From 55-13 sp037190145 (GTDB lineage Bacteria; Armatimonadota; Fimbriimonadia; Fimbriimonadales; Fimbriimonadaceae): a stretch of 64,000 nt of DNA. Where the stretch lies: NCBI GenBank assembly GCA_037190145.1, contig JBBCJU010000004.1, positions 186,001 to 250,000 of the forward strand, read 5' to 3'. Below the pieces are notes generated by a model. The model did not search any database. It was not told the DNA's origin and saw only the letters and a list, made by a program, of their open reading frames with translations. The position numbers and the translations under genes are program-made. Below are positions 30,649-39,732 of this stretch, piece by piece. The number at the start of each line of letters is the position of its first letter. Position 1 is the first letter of the stretch.

Positions 30649-31238
30649 CCGCGTTGGCCAGCCTGCATTCGAACCAGAATATCGTAGGCAAGAGGATCCA
30701 GCAAAATCTCTCGCACAAACAAGGTTAGTCGAGCATCGTCGGTGATCTCTTCTGGCTTCACATCGGGGTTGTAGAACCCAAAATTGAGGGTGTTGCCTGC
30801 AACCTTCAGTTGGCCTGCATTAAACGTGGTTTTGACCACTGCAATGACCTTCGTGGTGTTGTCATCGCCAATCTCTTTTCGCTTCATCGAAAAGAATCGC
30901 AACAGGGCGCTTAGTTCGCGGAGCAGTTCCTTATCTGGCACATCACCCTTCTCCACACCATCCTTCACGGCTTTGTCTACTTTCGCCCCTCGCTCGGCAA
31001 GAAGCTTGGCCTCTTCTGCTTCCTGAGTTCGAACGTCGCGTCGGGCCTTCTCAATTTCTGGGAGTAGTTTGCGAATTTGCTCTTTAGTCATCGCAAGCGG
31101 TATGAGGTGATTTAGGAGATCAATCTGCCGCATCTTCTCCATGATCTCAGTGGACCGCTTCGCAGCATCGCTCGTTTGAGCGAAGGCACCGCCTGAGACG
31201 GCAAGAACAAGGCTTAGGACGATCAACAAACGCTTCAT
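30645..31238 (-). CDS. Secreted protein of unknown function
   Basis: This protein of about 197 residues has a signal peptide (KRLLIVLSLVLAVSGGAFA, cleavage near AFAQ) and a helical, charged mature part (EIMEKMRQIDLLNHLIP, ARRDVRTQEAEEAKLLAERG) with coiled-coil character. The start is ATG 31238 or GTG 31247, the latter overlapping the upstream stop. It pairs with the upstream membrane-protein gene, suggesting joint envelope function. Confidence 0.65.
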   Translation of the reverse strand: MKRLLIVLSLVLAVSGGAFAQTSDAAKRSTEIMEKMRQIDLLNHLIPLAMTKEQIRKLLPEIEKARRDVRTQEAEEAKLLAERGAKVDKAVKDGVEKGDVPDKELLRELSALLRFFSMKRKEIGDDNTTKVIAVVKTTFNAGQLKVAGNTLNFGFYNPDVKPEEITDDARLTLFVREILLDPLAYDILVRMQAGQRG

Positions 31239-31243
31239 ATCTT

Positions 31244-31621
31244 TCACTTAACGACCTGTGTAGGTTCCTTCTTATCTGACGGGCTAACGCTTTCCGATGT
31301 TACTACCCCATCGTACATGAGCGATACCAGAGTGGCCATCGCCATGGTTTGAGCATGGACAAACCCCAACCCTCCAACCGCAACGGCTACCATCGTGAGC
31401 GGCGTCATGCCGTTAGAGCTAAATCCGCCGTAACCGTGGGCCAAGATAAGGATTACAAATAATCCTGCGGCCCCCGCAAGCATAAACACGGCACCATTCC
31501 ATGCCCGACGCTTTCGGCTCTGCCCCGCAAGTTTCTTTCTGATCTCATCGGATCGCCGAGACTGAACAAAGCCGTACACGATCCAAATCGCAAAACAGAT
31601 CAGCCCCTGAATCCAAATCAT
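31244..31621 (-). CDS. Small multi-TM membrane protein
   Basis: This 125-residue protein has three hydrophobic helices (IQGLICFAIWIVYGFV, GAVFMLAGAAGLFVILILAHG, LTMVAVAVGGLGFVHAQTM) and a polar C-terminal tail with Ser/Lys/Pro. A basic cytoplasmic loop with SRKRRAW lies between helices 1 and 2. No family is recognised. Its stop overlaps an alternative start of the secreted protein downstream, so the two are probably an operon. Confidence 0.62.
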   Translation of the reverse strand: MIWIQGLICFAIWIVYGFVQSRRSDEIRKKLAGQSRKRRAWNGAVFMLAGAAGLFVILILAHGYGGFSSNGMTPLTMVAVAVGGLGFVHAQTMAMATLVSLMYDGVVTSESVSPSDKKEPTQVVK

Positions 31622-31776
31622 AAACCTCAGGGTACCGGAATCGGGGAGCTACCATTGGAATCTAGCTGTGTTCAGCACGTTGCGGTGTGGCCACAAGTAC
31701 CAAGAGTGTGTCAACGTTATCCCGGAACACCACAACCATTCGACTATCCAACGATCCCACTTCCCCCATCATCCTT

Positions 31777-32688
31777 ATGGTTCTTATCTTTGGCACAATC
31801 TGCATTGACCGCATTCGCCGCATTCCTCACTTTCCGCCGATGGGTGGATACGTGGAGGTTGAGGAGGAGTTTGATCTTCTGGGCGGAGAAGCCGCGAACA
31901 CTGCCGGTGCCTTAGCCGCGTGGGGAGCAAATGTCCGGCTGCTTGGGAATGCCTCAGGAGAAGGCCAAGAAGGCACACTTCTGCGTAAGTTGGCCCAAGA
32001 TAAAGGGTTGGAGGTTGAATGGCTGCCTACGGCCAAAAAAACGCCGCCAACACCTATCTGTGATGTTTATGTCACGCCGGACGGGGACCGGACCATGTTC
32101 GGGCTGCACTTTGGCGCAATGGAAGAAGGTCTCAGCCTGGAACCCCTTGAGAGTGCCAATGCAGATTGGTTTACGGCGGAACCTAACATGGCTAATCTTT
32201 CTCGCGAAGCGGTATTGATCGCTCAACAAAAAGGGATGCCCTGCTATCTGATGGACTTTGTGGATGAGATGGCTCCCGTATCTCCAAAATCCTTTTGGCA
32301 ATCTAGCACCGACTGGTCCGGTAGCCGAGGAAACACTCAGAAAAATGTCGCTTGGGTACAGAGTTTTGTAGCGAAACATGGTTGCTTCGCCATCCTCAGT
32401 GATGGCCCCAATGGGTTTGTCGCTGGTTCTCCAGACTTACCCGTCCGCCACTATCCGCCATACCCCGCGCCGATCATCGTGGACACCACCGGGGCGGGAG
32501 ACATGTTTCGAGCGGGCATGTTGTTTGGACTCGATCAAAACTGGCCCATAGGGCGGTGTTTGCAGTTTGCATCTGCGGCAGGTTGCCTCAAGTGTCGAGG
32601 GTTGGGAGCAACGTCAGATACTCCTACAGTTACGGAAATCCTCCATCACATTTCTGCGCATGATGACATTTCTCGCCAATATCTGTAA
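31777..32688 (+). CDS. PfkB-family carbohydrate/nucleoside kinase
   Basis: This 303-residue protein belongs to the ribokinase/PfkB family: VLIFGTICIDRI at the start, LLGGEAANTAGALAAWGANVRLLG (motif 1) and DTTGAGDMFRAGML (motif 2 with catalytic Asp and anion hole). The substrate sugar cannot be told from sequence. The ATG at 31777 starts at the first strand; the open frame upstream is non-family. The gene diverges from the membrane-protein operon. Confidence 0.85.
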   Translation: MVLIFGTICIDRIRRIPHFPPMGGYVEVEEEFDLLGGEAANTAGALAAWGANVRLLGNASGEGQEGTLLRKLAQDKGLEVEWLPTAKKTPPTPICDVYVTPDGDRTMFGLHFGAMEEGLSLEPLESANADWFTAEPNMANLSREAVLIAQQKGMPCYLMDFVDEMAPVSPKSFWQSSTDWSGSRGNTQKNVAWVQSFVAKHGCFAILSDGPNGFVAGSPDLPVRHYPPYPAPIIVDTTGAGDMFRAGMLFGLDQNWPIGRCLQFASAAGCLKCRGLGATSDTPTVTEILHHISAHDDISRQYL

Positions 32689-32745
32689 TGCAAAATCTGC
32701 GCTTTTAATCACAGATGCCAATGATTCCTCTACAGGTTGATTGTT

Positions 32746-33315
32746 ATGAATCACGGAGAGCGGTATCTCAGGCTAGGCGACATGCTCCTTCATCGAGGAG
32801 AATTAAGCGCTCGCAAATTGAAGCGAGGCTTACAAGTTGCCCACGACACGCGGCGGCGTCTCGGCGATGTGCTTATTGATTTAGGCTATGCGTCAGAGGA
32901 GACAGTTGCCCATTGCCTTGCGGAGCAATATGGATTTCCCTTCGTGGATCCAGCAACGGTTCAACCAAATGTTGAGGCGCTCAAGAAGTTAACTTCTGAA
33001 TACGCATTGAAATGGGGCGTGCTGCCCGTCCAAGACGAAGATCGTTTTGAGTGCGTCATTTCAGACCCCCTGAACGTTGAGTTATCCGATACGATTGCCG
33101 CGATAGTCCGCAAGCCGGTCGGTTTTTCACTTGCCGGACGCAATGCCCTTCAACTTGCCATTCGAAAAGCTTACGGCCTTCCGATCCCCAAAGCGACCAA
33201 GGGGCGTCGAAAACCGCCGCAACCTGAATCCATTCTGCAACGGGACCGGGTGATGCTACTTGAGGCCATCAATTTTGAGTTATCCATGGACAGCGGCGTT
33301 AGGAGAGCAAGCTAA
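32746..33315 (+). CDS. Stand-alone MshEN (GspE N-terminal) domain protein
   Basis: This 189-residue protein has the MshEN layout seen in GspE/PilB: RLGDMLLHRGELSARKLKRGLQ, RRLGDVLIDLGYASEETVAHCLAEQYGFPFVDP, followed by the second half with VLPVQDEDRFECVISDPLN. No ATPase domain follows. MshEN domains can bind cyclic di-GMP. The stop overlaps the start of the MinD-like gene by a base, so the two proteins are likely partners in polar or pilus/flagellum positioning. Confidence 0.78.
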   Translation: MNHGERYLRLGDMLLHRGELSARKLKRGLQVAHDTRRRLGDVLIDLGYASEETVAHCLAEQYGFPFVDPATVQPNVEALKKLTSEYALKWGVLPVQDEDRFECVISDPLNVELSDTIAAIVRKPVGFSLAGRNALQLAIRKAYGLPIPKATKGRRKPPQPESILQRDRVMLLEAINFELSMDSGVRRAS

Positions 33316-34148
33316 TGAGAATCATTTCCGTCACAAGTGGAAAAGGCGGCGTTGGCAAAACGAACCTGAGCGCCAACTTAGGAATCTCCCTCGCTCAGTT
33401 TGGCTACCGCACTGTCATCTTTGATGCCGACCTTGGTTTGGCCAATCTGGATGTGGTGTTAGGCACCAGCGCTGAGTACTCTCTTCATCACGCATTGGAT
33501 GGAAATCTATGCTTGGCCGAGGTGATTGCCAATGGGCCGGGTGGCGTTCGGTTTGTCAGCGGTGGCTCGGGCATCTCCAAGCTTTTAAATGTTAGCCGTA
33601 AACGGTTACAGAACTTCCTGCTGGAAATTGCGCAACTTGAAGATTCAACCGACGTCCTCATATTTGACACCGGCGCGGGAGTTGACCAGAGGGTCCTCAC
33701 TTTTCTTCGAGCAGCGGATGAAGTGGTGTTAGTGGTTACCCCTGATCCGGCTTCCGTCACCGATGCTTATGCCACCATGAAGGTTCTGCTTCGAAACCAG
33801 AAAGATGCGAACATCCATGTTCTGATGAACCAAGTTGAATCAGAGCGCCAAGGTGAAGCGATCTATCGAAAGCTTAACGAAATTGCCAGCCACTTCTTAG
33901 AAGCAAATCTCACTTACTTAGGCTCTGTTCGCCAAGATGCGGAAATCGCGCAGTGGATTCGATTGCGCCAACCTTTCGTTCTCGCCGATCCCAGATTGCG
34001 AGCATCGCGAGATGTGATTGACATTGCGAAAGTGGTTGGAAACCGAATCAAGCTCTACGATGATGCTGGACACCTTGTAGAAAGACTTGAAAATGCTTTC
34101 GGATTGAAGAAGCCTGAGGTGATAGAGTCCCAGGCTCAGGCCGCCTAA
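33315..34148 (+). CDS. MinD/FlhG-type P-loop ATPase
   Basis: This 277-residue protein has the deviant Walker A motif GKGGVGKTNLSANL, switch I-like FDADLGLANLDVVLG, and Walker B FDTGAG. The C-terminal amphipathic segment is consistent with the MinD/FlhG branch rather than ParA of plasmids. FlhG sets the number or place of flagella or pili. It is translationally coupled to the MshEN gene. A site-determining ATPase for a surface machine is the best inference. Confidence 0.85.
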   Translation: MRIISVTSGKGGVGKTNLSANLGISLAQFGYRTVIFDADLGLANLDVVLGTSAEYSLHHALDGNLCLAEVIANGPGGVRFVSGGSGISKLLNVSRKRLQNFLLEIAQLEDSTDVLIFDTGAGVDQRVLTFLRAADEVVLVVTPDPASVTDAYATMKVLLRNQKDANIHVLMNQVESERQGEAIYRKLNEIASHFLEANLTYLGSVRQDAEIAQWIRLRQPFVLADPRLRASRDVIDIAKVVGNRIKLYDDAGHLVERLENAFGLKKPEVIESQAQAA

Positions 34149-34175
34149 AGGCGTTCCGCCGGGTTTACTGGCGGA

Positions 34176-34610
34176 ATGCTTCAAACCGTAACCGAAGAAC
34201 GCATTCGTGTTCGCTATGGCGAGACGGACCAGATGGGGCACGCTTATTATGCGAACTACCTATTCTGGTTTGAGCAAGCGCGAGGCGCGTGGTGTCGGGA
34301 TCGTGGCTTTACCTATAAATCGCTCGAAGAGCAAGGCATCTTGCTGCCAGTGGTAGAAGCGCACTTGCGGTACAAAGGCGAAGTTAAGTACGACGACTGG
34401 ATCACGGTCCGAATCTGGGTTTCCGAGATTAAGCGTGCGGCAATGCGGTTTGACTACCAAGTAGTCAATGAGACTTCGGGGAAAGTGGCGACGGAAGGTT
34501 ACACTTGGCACGTGATCATGAGTCCTGAAACTCGCAAAGCGATGTCTGTCCCGCCGTTTATGAGGGAACTTCTTGAGCGTGATCCATCTTCCTTTGAGAG
34601 GTTGTCCTAG
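34176..34610 (+). CDS. Acyl-CoA thioesterase, YbgC/4-HBT type
   Basis: This 144-residue hot-dog protein shows VRYGETDQMGHAYYANYLFWFEQAR with the catalytic Asp, then VEAHLRYKGEVKYDD and TSGKVATEGYTWHV, as in the YbgC group. It hydrolyses short acyl-CoA or acyl-ACP thioesters, often linked to envelope lipid metabolism. It lies 28 bp after the FlhG-like gene. Confidence 0.88.
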   Translation: MLQTVTEERIRVRYGETDQMGHAYYANYLFWFEQARGAWCRDRGFTYKSLEEQGILLPVVEAHLRYKGEVKYDDWITVRIWVSEIKRAAMRFDYQVVNETSGKVATEGYTWHVIMSPETRKAMSVPPFMRELLERDPSSFERLS

Positions 34611-34642
34611 AAAGAAAACAACGAGCGCATTTGCGCCGTATC

Positions 34643-36610
34643 ATGGATGAGCGGATGGTGAATTCCAGCGTAAGCGTTAAGGAGGCATTGAGGCAACTTG
34701 AAGAAGTTGCTCCCGGCGCGCCATTTCTAGCACTTGGTCAAACGATTTTCTGGGACGAGCCTATGAAGGCCGGCATTGCCCTTGCTTCCAAGCGCCAAGG
34801 CTTTGATCGAAAATTCGTCGCTGGCGTACACGACACCGATTATTTTGCCAAGCTTCCCAGCGGCCGCCGTCAGCCCGGAAAGTTCAAGGCTTTTGCCCAC
34901 AACGACACGACGACGAAGGGACTGTGGAGTGCAGCGGGCGAATTCTCTACGCTGTTTGGCTCCGAAACAGTGGTGAGTCGAGAAACGCTTATCCAAGCTG
35001 GGCTGAAGATCGAAAAACTTCGCCGAGCTCGTCCTGACCTTCTTGATGAGGCTACCGAAGCGTGGGGTTGGCGAGGCATAGTGAGCTTGGACGAAGCGCC
35101 TCCGGTGAGTGCAGAACTTCCGTTAAGGCCCGTTTTTGCGGAACTCCGAGCCACTTTTGACTGGGCGTTGGACAACGCTTTGGCGAGTCTAACCGGCGAA
35201 TCCAAGGCAAAGGCTGAAGAACTGGCTGATGAATTACGAAGCAAGCTTTGTGATGCCAGAGAGGCGGAACCTAACCCTACCCTTTCCAGCTTCTATAAGA
35301 CCCTGCTTCCTGATTTCTATAACTTCGCTGCCGGAACTCAGGTTGACCTGTCCGTCGCTACCACGACGGAACTTCTCCGATTCAACCAAGCCACCGCTCA
35401 TCTGCCGAGATTTGAGTTACTTGATGCCTTTTTGCGACCCCAGACAAAAGAGATCGCGGCGCAAGCCTATGATCGTTCCATTCAAGGTTCGGGCCTCTAT
35501 GACTTGCGGCGATTTGGCACGGGAGCGATTCCGTTCGATCTGATTGTTCCCGGGAAAGGAAGGGGCACCATCCGTCTTGGCAATCGAGGCATGGTTGTCA
35601 TGACGCGTCAGCCTCTCTTCGCTAGCTTGAAGAAGCCTATTGAAAGCGTAGCTGAGCTGGCCGAGGTCATTGAGCGCAAGTTTGGCGCGGAGTGTACTTT
35701 GGTGGGCAAAGCGGTGAGCCTTATCGGCATGCTTGCCCGCGAATTCGTCTTTGTTTTCCACGAGGGGGCAAGTGGATATGTAAAGTACAGCCGCAAGCTT
35801 CACCAAACGCTTGCCGAGAATGGTCTGGATCTGCCGATGAATCCGATCCTGCGGGTTCGCTACCAAGCTTGGGATGGACTGCAAGTAGCCTGCTCTTGGT
35901 TAAAGCTCCCCGAGCCTTTTCAAGGCCCATTTGCGACGGAAGAGCTATGTGCTCCCAGTTTTGCCGGAAGGTGGAAAACCGTTTGTGAGGAGCAAGCGAG
36001 CCTCCTCGTGAAACTAGGTTCTCTGAAGCGTCCCATTGATTTGATCCGCTACCTTGAAACGGGGGTTGGCGGAAGCTGGAGTTGTCTCGCTCAAGAGTAT
36101 ATGAGCTTACACAAAGAGCTCGAAAAACTTAAAGGCGAAGTGGATCGGCTTACCGAACATCGCCACGAACTGTACGCTGAGATTAAGATTTTGAAAGCCA
36201 AGCGAGTAGAGCTTGAGCAAGCGAAAGGTCAACATTTTCGCGAAACGATTTTCGAGAAGGGCCCCGACCTTTCGGCTCTAGACCGCCGAGTGGGTTATGA
36301 GCAAGAGATTGAAACCGTCATCGCTGGGATCGAATCTGCTCGTCGCGAGGTGAAGGAACTGATGCGCCGACAACGTGAGTTTGCTCAAGCTCCCGAAGTT
36401 TTGAAGGTTCATGATCGACGTCGAAGTATCGAGTTGGAGGCTGAACTAAAGCGAATGCGCCTGATCCGTAATGCCGTGATTTCCTCCAAGGGACTTCAAA
36501 ACGCAAATCTACGTCCCAGTGCCTGGTGGTTCCCGTTAGTCTGTCCTGATGGCCTTTGGTTCCGGGACACCGTAGATTCGGCGGAATGTTATCTGGAGCC
36601 TTTACAGTAG
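34643..36610 (+). CDS. Large protein of unknown function with coiled-coil C-terminal part
   Basis: This 655-residue soluble protein has a conserved-looking N-terminus (PFLALGQTIFWDEPMKAG, GVHDTDYFAKLPSG). Its middle has REFVFVFHEGASGYVKYS, and a long charged region at about 480-600 (LHKELEKLKGEVDRLTEHRHELYAEI) is clearly coiled coil. It ends in an aromatic segment. There is no signal peptide or membrane helix. I do not recognise a family. The gene is in the same direction as the thioesterase gene, 32 bp downstream, and is followed by a terminator. Confidence 0.75.
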   Translation: MDERMVNSSVSVKEALRQLEEVAPGAPFLALGQTIFWDEPMKAGIALASKRQGFDRKFVAGVHDTDYFAKLPSGRRQPGKFKAFAHNDTTTKGLWSAAGEFSTLFGSETVVSRETLIQAGLKIEKLRRARPDLLDEATEAWGWRGIVSLDEAPPVSAELPLRPVFAELRATFDWALDNALASLTGESKAKAEELADELRSKLCDAREAEPNPTLSSFYKTLLPDFYNFAAGTQVDLSVATTTELLRFNQATAHLPRFELLDAFLRPQTKEIAAQAYDRSIQGSGLYDLRRFGTGAIPFDLIVPGKGRGTIRLGNRGMVVMTRQPLFASLKKPIESVAELAEVIERKFGAECTLVGKAVSLIGMLAREFVFVFHEGASGYVKYSRKLHQTLAENGLDLPMNPILRVRYQAWDGLQVACSWLKLPEPFQGPFATEELCAPSFAGRWKTVCEEQASLLVKLGSLKRPIDLIRYLETGVGGSWSCLAQEYMSLHKELEKLKGEVDRLTEHRHELYAEIKILKAKRVELEQAKGQHFRETIFEKGPDLSALDRRVGYEQEIETVIAGIESARREVKELMRRQREFAQAPEVLKVHDRRRSIELEAELKRMRLIRNAVISSKGLQNANLRPSAWWFPLVCPDGLWFRDTVDSAECYLEPLQ

Positions 36611-36695
36611 AGGAGGGCTTTGTGGCTTGTAATCACTTGGGTCATCATCCATATCATTAACTTTCAGTGCAAAATAATTGCGAGTTAGTTTAGTG

Positions 36696-36730
36696 TCCTC
36701 TTATAAAGATCGTATTTGAAGAGGATTTTT
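36696..36730 (+). terminator. Probable rho-independent terminator
   Basis: A 7-bp stem TCCTCTT/AAGAGGA with a 16-nt loop is followed by five T. It lies about 85 bp after the large unknown gene and about 50 bp before dapF, so dapF probably has its own promoter. Confidence 0.55.
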
Positions 36731-36782
36731 GTAAACCTCAAATGTTTGAGATAGGTCAATATTCGTATCGCGTTCGTAGCGG

Positions 36783-37619
36783 ATGCTAGGATTAGGCGTG
36801 GGCAAGCTCCCTTTTTGGAAACACCAAGCGATCGGAAACGACTTTCCGCTTTTCCATGCCTCAGATTTGGAAGGCGTCGATTTGTCTCAGTTGGCTATTC
36901 GTGCGGCGGATAGAAAGTTTGGGATTGGCGGGGACGGCCTGCTCGTTATGCGTCCGCTGGAAGAAAATCGAGCGGAACTGCGAATGTTTAACCCAGACGG
37001 GACAGAAGATTTCTGTGGAAATGGACTCCGAATCGCAGCGAAGCACGCCTTTGATCAGGGGTGGGTAGAGCGCAAGTTCACTCTGGTTCACCTTGATCGT
37101 GAGGTTCCTTCGGAGGTTCGAGAGGATGGACAAATCTTGACCACCATTGGCACTGCGACCTACGATCCGACACAGGTTCCGGTGAATCTAGGTCACGAGT
37201 TATACGATTCGTTGATCGTGGAGATGGACGGCCACAGGTTCCATGGAAGCTCCCTTTCTACCGGGAGTACGCATACAGTTATCCCGGTTTCGGAGTTACC
37301 CACCGATTCTGAAATGGCTGCTTGGGGACCTGAATTGGAGTACTTTCCCCTATACCCAGAGCGAACCAGTGTGATCTTCACGCAGGAGGTAGCTCCCAAT
37401 GATCTTCGAATTCGAATATGGGAACGCGGGGTTGGCGAAACCTTAGGTTGCGGTACAGGAAGTTCAGCCGCCGCCGCCGATTACTTACGGCGTACGGGCG
37501 GTAGTGGAGAAGTCTTAGTTCAGAACCCCGGCGGCAACATTCGAATCCGCATGGATGCTTGGGATCAGCCTATTACCATTCAAGGCGAAGCAACTATGGT
37601 TTACCAAGGTTGCTTCTGA
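36783..37619 (+). CDS. dapF: Diaminopimelate epimerase
   Basis: This 278-residue enzyme converts LL- to meso-diaminopimelate for lysine and peptidoglycan. The two catalytic cysteines are in EDFCGNGLR and LGCGTGSSAAA; other family blocks are FWKHQAIGNDF, IGGDGLLVM and FNPDGTE. Normal length. The N-terminal extension (MLGLGVGK) may be shorter if translation starts at a later codon. Confidence 0.95.
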   Translation: MLGLGVGKLPFWKHQAIGNDFPLFHASDLEGVDLSQLAIRAADRKFGIGGDGLLVMRPLEENRAELRMFNPDGTEDFCGNGLRIAAKHAFDQGWVERKFTLVHLDREVPSEVREDGQILTTIGTATYDPTQVPVNLGHELYDSLIVEMDGHRFHGSSLSTGSTHTVIPVSELPTDSEMAAWGPELEYFPLYPERTSVIFTQEVAPNDLRIRIWERGVGETLGCGTGSSAAAADYLRRTGGSGEVLVQNPGGNIRIRMDAWDQPITIQGEATMVYQGCF

Positions 37620-37625
37620 AGGATG

Positions 37626-37643
37626 GCGCGTGAGGGCACGCGC
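37626..37643. repeat. REP hairpin, copy 1
   Basis: GCGCGTGAGGGCACGCGC forms a perfect 7-bp stem with an AGGG tetraloop. An identical copy is at 38335-38352; the two bracket the RAYT transposase gene. It lies 7 bp after dapF. Confidence 0.88.
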
Positions 37644-37655
37644 TTTGCTCCCTTG

Positions 37656-38261
37656 TTACTGTGTGAGCCGAGCGGCATTGGAATTGGCCGAACTCCAATC
37701 CCAATCCTCTGCTACTGAGCAAAGGCCAGCGCGTACCGGATTGTTATTGATGTAAGCAACTTCATTCCAGTAGTGTTCTTCATCACGTATGTATCGGTCA
37801 AAGAAATCTTCCGCCCAGACGCGCTCAATATTCGGCTTGGAACGACGTATCAGCCGATTAGAGATGCTTTTCCATCCTTTCACAATTTCACCAAGACTCA
37901 CTACATTGAGGGGCGTTATCAGTACATGAACGTGGTTGGGCATAACACACCAAGCATGCAGATAATAGTATTTGCCGTCTGCATTCAGCAGAGTTTGCTG
38001 AACGATCTTGGCGACCATTGGATCCTGCAATAATCCCCAACCTTGGCTTGTGTCTAGGAAATGATCTATTTTCCTTAACATTTCTTTTTTGACTTCTTCG
38101 TTACTCAAAGATTTAAGTTCAGCTTGAAATGCCTCGATCACGGATTTCGGCAATGTTCCATACAGTCGAAAAGTTACACTCTGAGTCAAGCCAGGAGCAT
38201 CAAGATGGGGAAGATAACCTCTCGAATACCATCCCTTCGGTTCCATATGGCTGTTGTTCAT
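37656..38261 (-). CDS. REP-associated tyrosine transposase (RAYT, Y1/HUH family)
   Basis: This 201-residue protein has the HUH motif in MPNHVHVLI (His110, His112), the catalytic Tyr in FDRYIRD (about Tyr157) and the RAYT block NEVAYINNNPVRAGL. It starts with KGWYSRGYLPHLD, typical of the family. RAYTs nick single strands at REP hairpins; two identical hairpins lie on either side of the gene. It appears intact, so it may still act on REP elements elsewhere in the genome. Confidence 0.92.
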   Translation of the reverse strand: MNNSHMEPKGWYSRGYLPHLDAPGLTQSVTFRLYGTLPKSVIEAFQAELKSLSNEEVKKEMLRKIDHFLDTSQGWGLLQDPMVAKIVQQTLLNADGKYYYLHAWCVMPNHVHVLITPLNVVSLGEIVKGWKSISNRLIRRSKPNIERVWAEDFFDRYIRDEEHYWNEVAYINNNPVRAGLCSVAEDWDWSSANSNAARLTQ

Positions 38262-38334
38262 GGCCCTGTAGGTATGTAAGTATGCCCGTCTTTTGAGGAG
38301 ACGTAGAGACCCTCAAGTTGGCCGAGTCTGCTTT

Positions 38335-38352
38335 GCGCGTGAGGGCACGCGC
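38335..38352. repeat. REP hairpin, copy 2
   Basis: Identical 18 bp (GCGCGTGAGGGCACGCGC) to the copy at 37626-37643, on the other side of the RAYT gene and about 75 bp from its start codon. Confidence 0.88.
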
Positions 38353-38363
38353 GGTCCAAAAAT

Positions 38364-38393
38364 AAAAAAGGCCCCGTGGGAAACCCATGGGGC
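38364..38393 (-). terminator. Terminator of ftsZ
   Basis: On the minus strand a 10-bp stem GCCCCATGGG/CCCACGGGGC (one mismatch or wobble) with a 3-nt loop is followed by CC and six T. A second hairpin TTCCCGA/TCGGGAA lies at 38413-38432, nearer to the ftsZ stop. Confidence 0.82.
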
Positions 38394-38454
38394 AAACGAT
38401 GGACCAGTGTCGTTTCCCGATCGCGGTCGGGAATGCTATATATAAATTGTTGTC

Positions 38455-39597
38455 CTAGCCTCCCGAACGTTGTCGGCGGAGGAAAGTAGGGATGTCAAGA
38501 TCAATTTCATCCAGTCCGATTGGGTTGGATGGGGTGGCAACGGCTCCGGCAAGCGGGGCGACGTTGGCTTGAGCTTGGGGTGGATTCTGTTGAGTTGGAG
38601 GTTGAGCCTGGTAGAAAACCTCTGCATTGCGTGAGACGGAAGTGGATGGCTCCATTCCGGCGGCCAGCAGGGTGATCTGCACTTCGTTCTCCGGATTGTC
38701 CTTCATCACATGACCCATGATGATGTCGGCTTCCTCGGCGTCGGCGAACTGGAGGATGTACTCCATGGCTTCGTGAGCTTCACCGATGCTGAAATCTGAA
38801 CCAGCCGTGATGTTGATCAGAAGCCGCTTTGCGCCCTGAATGTTGGTTTCCAGAAGAGGAGAAGTCGCGGCATGCTGTGCAGCCATTCGAGCTCTTTGAT
38901 CTCCCATTCCTCGACCAAGGCCCATCAAAGCGACACCGGCGTTGCTCATAACGGAACGAACGTCAGCGAAGTCAACATTGATGATGCCGGGAAGCAGAAT
39001 GATATCTGAGATACCTTGAACACCCTGACGGAGCACATCATCTGCGGCGGCAAAAGCCTGTTGCATGGTTGTCCGCTTCTCAACGAAACCGATGAGTCGG
39101 TCATTGGGGACGGTGATGAGCGTGTCCACATGATCTTTCAATCGTGACGCTCCCTCTTCGGCCAGTCGCTTTCGCCGAGGACCTTCAAACAGGAATGGCT
39201 TAGTCACCACACCAACGGTGAGGATTCCCATCTTCTTGGCGATCTCGGCAACTACGGGAGCGGCTCCTGTTCCGGTTCCACCACCCATGCCCGCAGTAAT
39301 GAAGATCATGTCGCAGCCCTCAAGCTCCGCCATGATTGTCTTCTCGCTTTCTTCAGCAGCGGCTTTACCCTTCTCCGGGTCTCCGCCTGCGCCCAACCCT
39401 CGGGTTAAGGTTTCACCCAGACGAATCTGGATAGGGGCTGCAGATTGGGCCAGGGCTTGAGCATCTGTGTTCATTGCAACAAACTGCACACCGGCCACAC
39501 CCTCGGCGATCATTCGATTTACAGCGTTGCTTCCGCCACCGCCGATACCAAGCACTTTGATTGTCGCCTGGTTCTCAAATAGGTTTTCTGGTCTCAT
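38455..39597 (-). CDS. ftsZ: Cell-division GTPase FtsZ
   Basis: This 380-residue tubulin homologue has GGGGSNAVNRM, the GTP-binding GGGTGTG (105-111), NVDFADVRSVM with the T7 region, a proline/glutamine-rich linker (about 320-355) and the conserved C-terminal peptide DIPTFLRRQR that binds FtsA or other anchors. No ftsA or ftsQ lies beside it. It forms the division ring. It reads in the same direction as the ROK kinase upstream, with a 135-bp gap that probably holds its promoter. Confidence 0.97.
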   Translation of the reverse strand: MRPENLFENQATIKVLGIGGGGSNAVNRMIAEGVAGVQFVAMNTDAQALAQSAAPIQIRLGETLTRGLGAGGDPEKGKAAAEESEKTIMAELEGCDMIFITAGMGGGTGTGAAPVVAEIAKKMGILTVGVVTKPFLFEGPRRKRLAEEGASRLKDHVDTLITVPNDRLIGFVEKRTTMQQAFAAADDVLRQGVQGISDIILLPGIINVDFADVRSVMSNAGVALMGLGRGMGDQRARMAAQHAATSPLLETNIQGAKRLLINITAGSDFSIGEAHEAMEYILQFADAEEADIIMGHVMKDNPENEVQITLLAAGMEPSTSVSRNAEVFYQAQPPTQQNPPQAQANVAPLAGAVATPSNPIGLDEIDLDIPTFLRRQRSGG

Positions 39598-39732
39598 TCG
39601 TAAAACTCCGATGCATTCCCAATGGTCTGCTGGAATGAGAGACGGGGGGGATCACAGAAAAGCCGCAGAAAACCATCGGATGTGGATAAGTTTTCTTAGC
39701 AGAGAAGTTATCCACCAAACGAAGTGTGCAGC

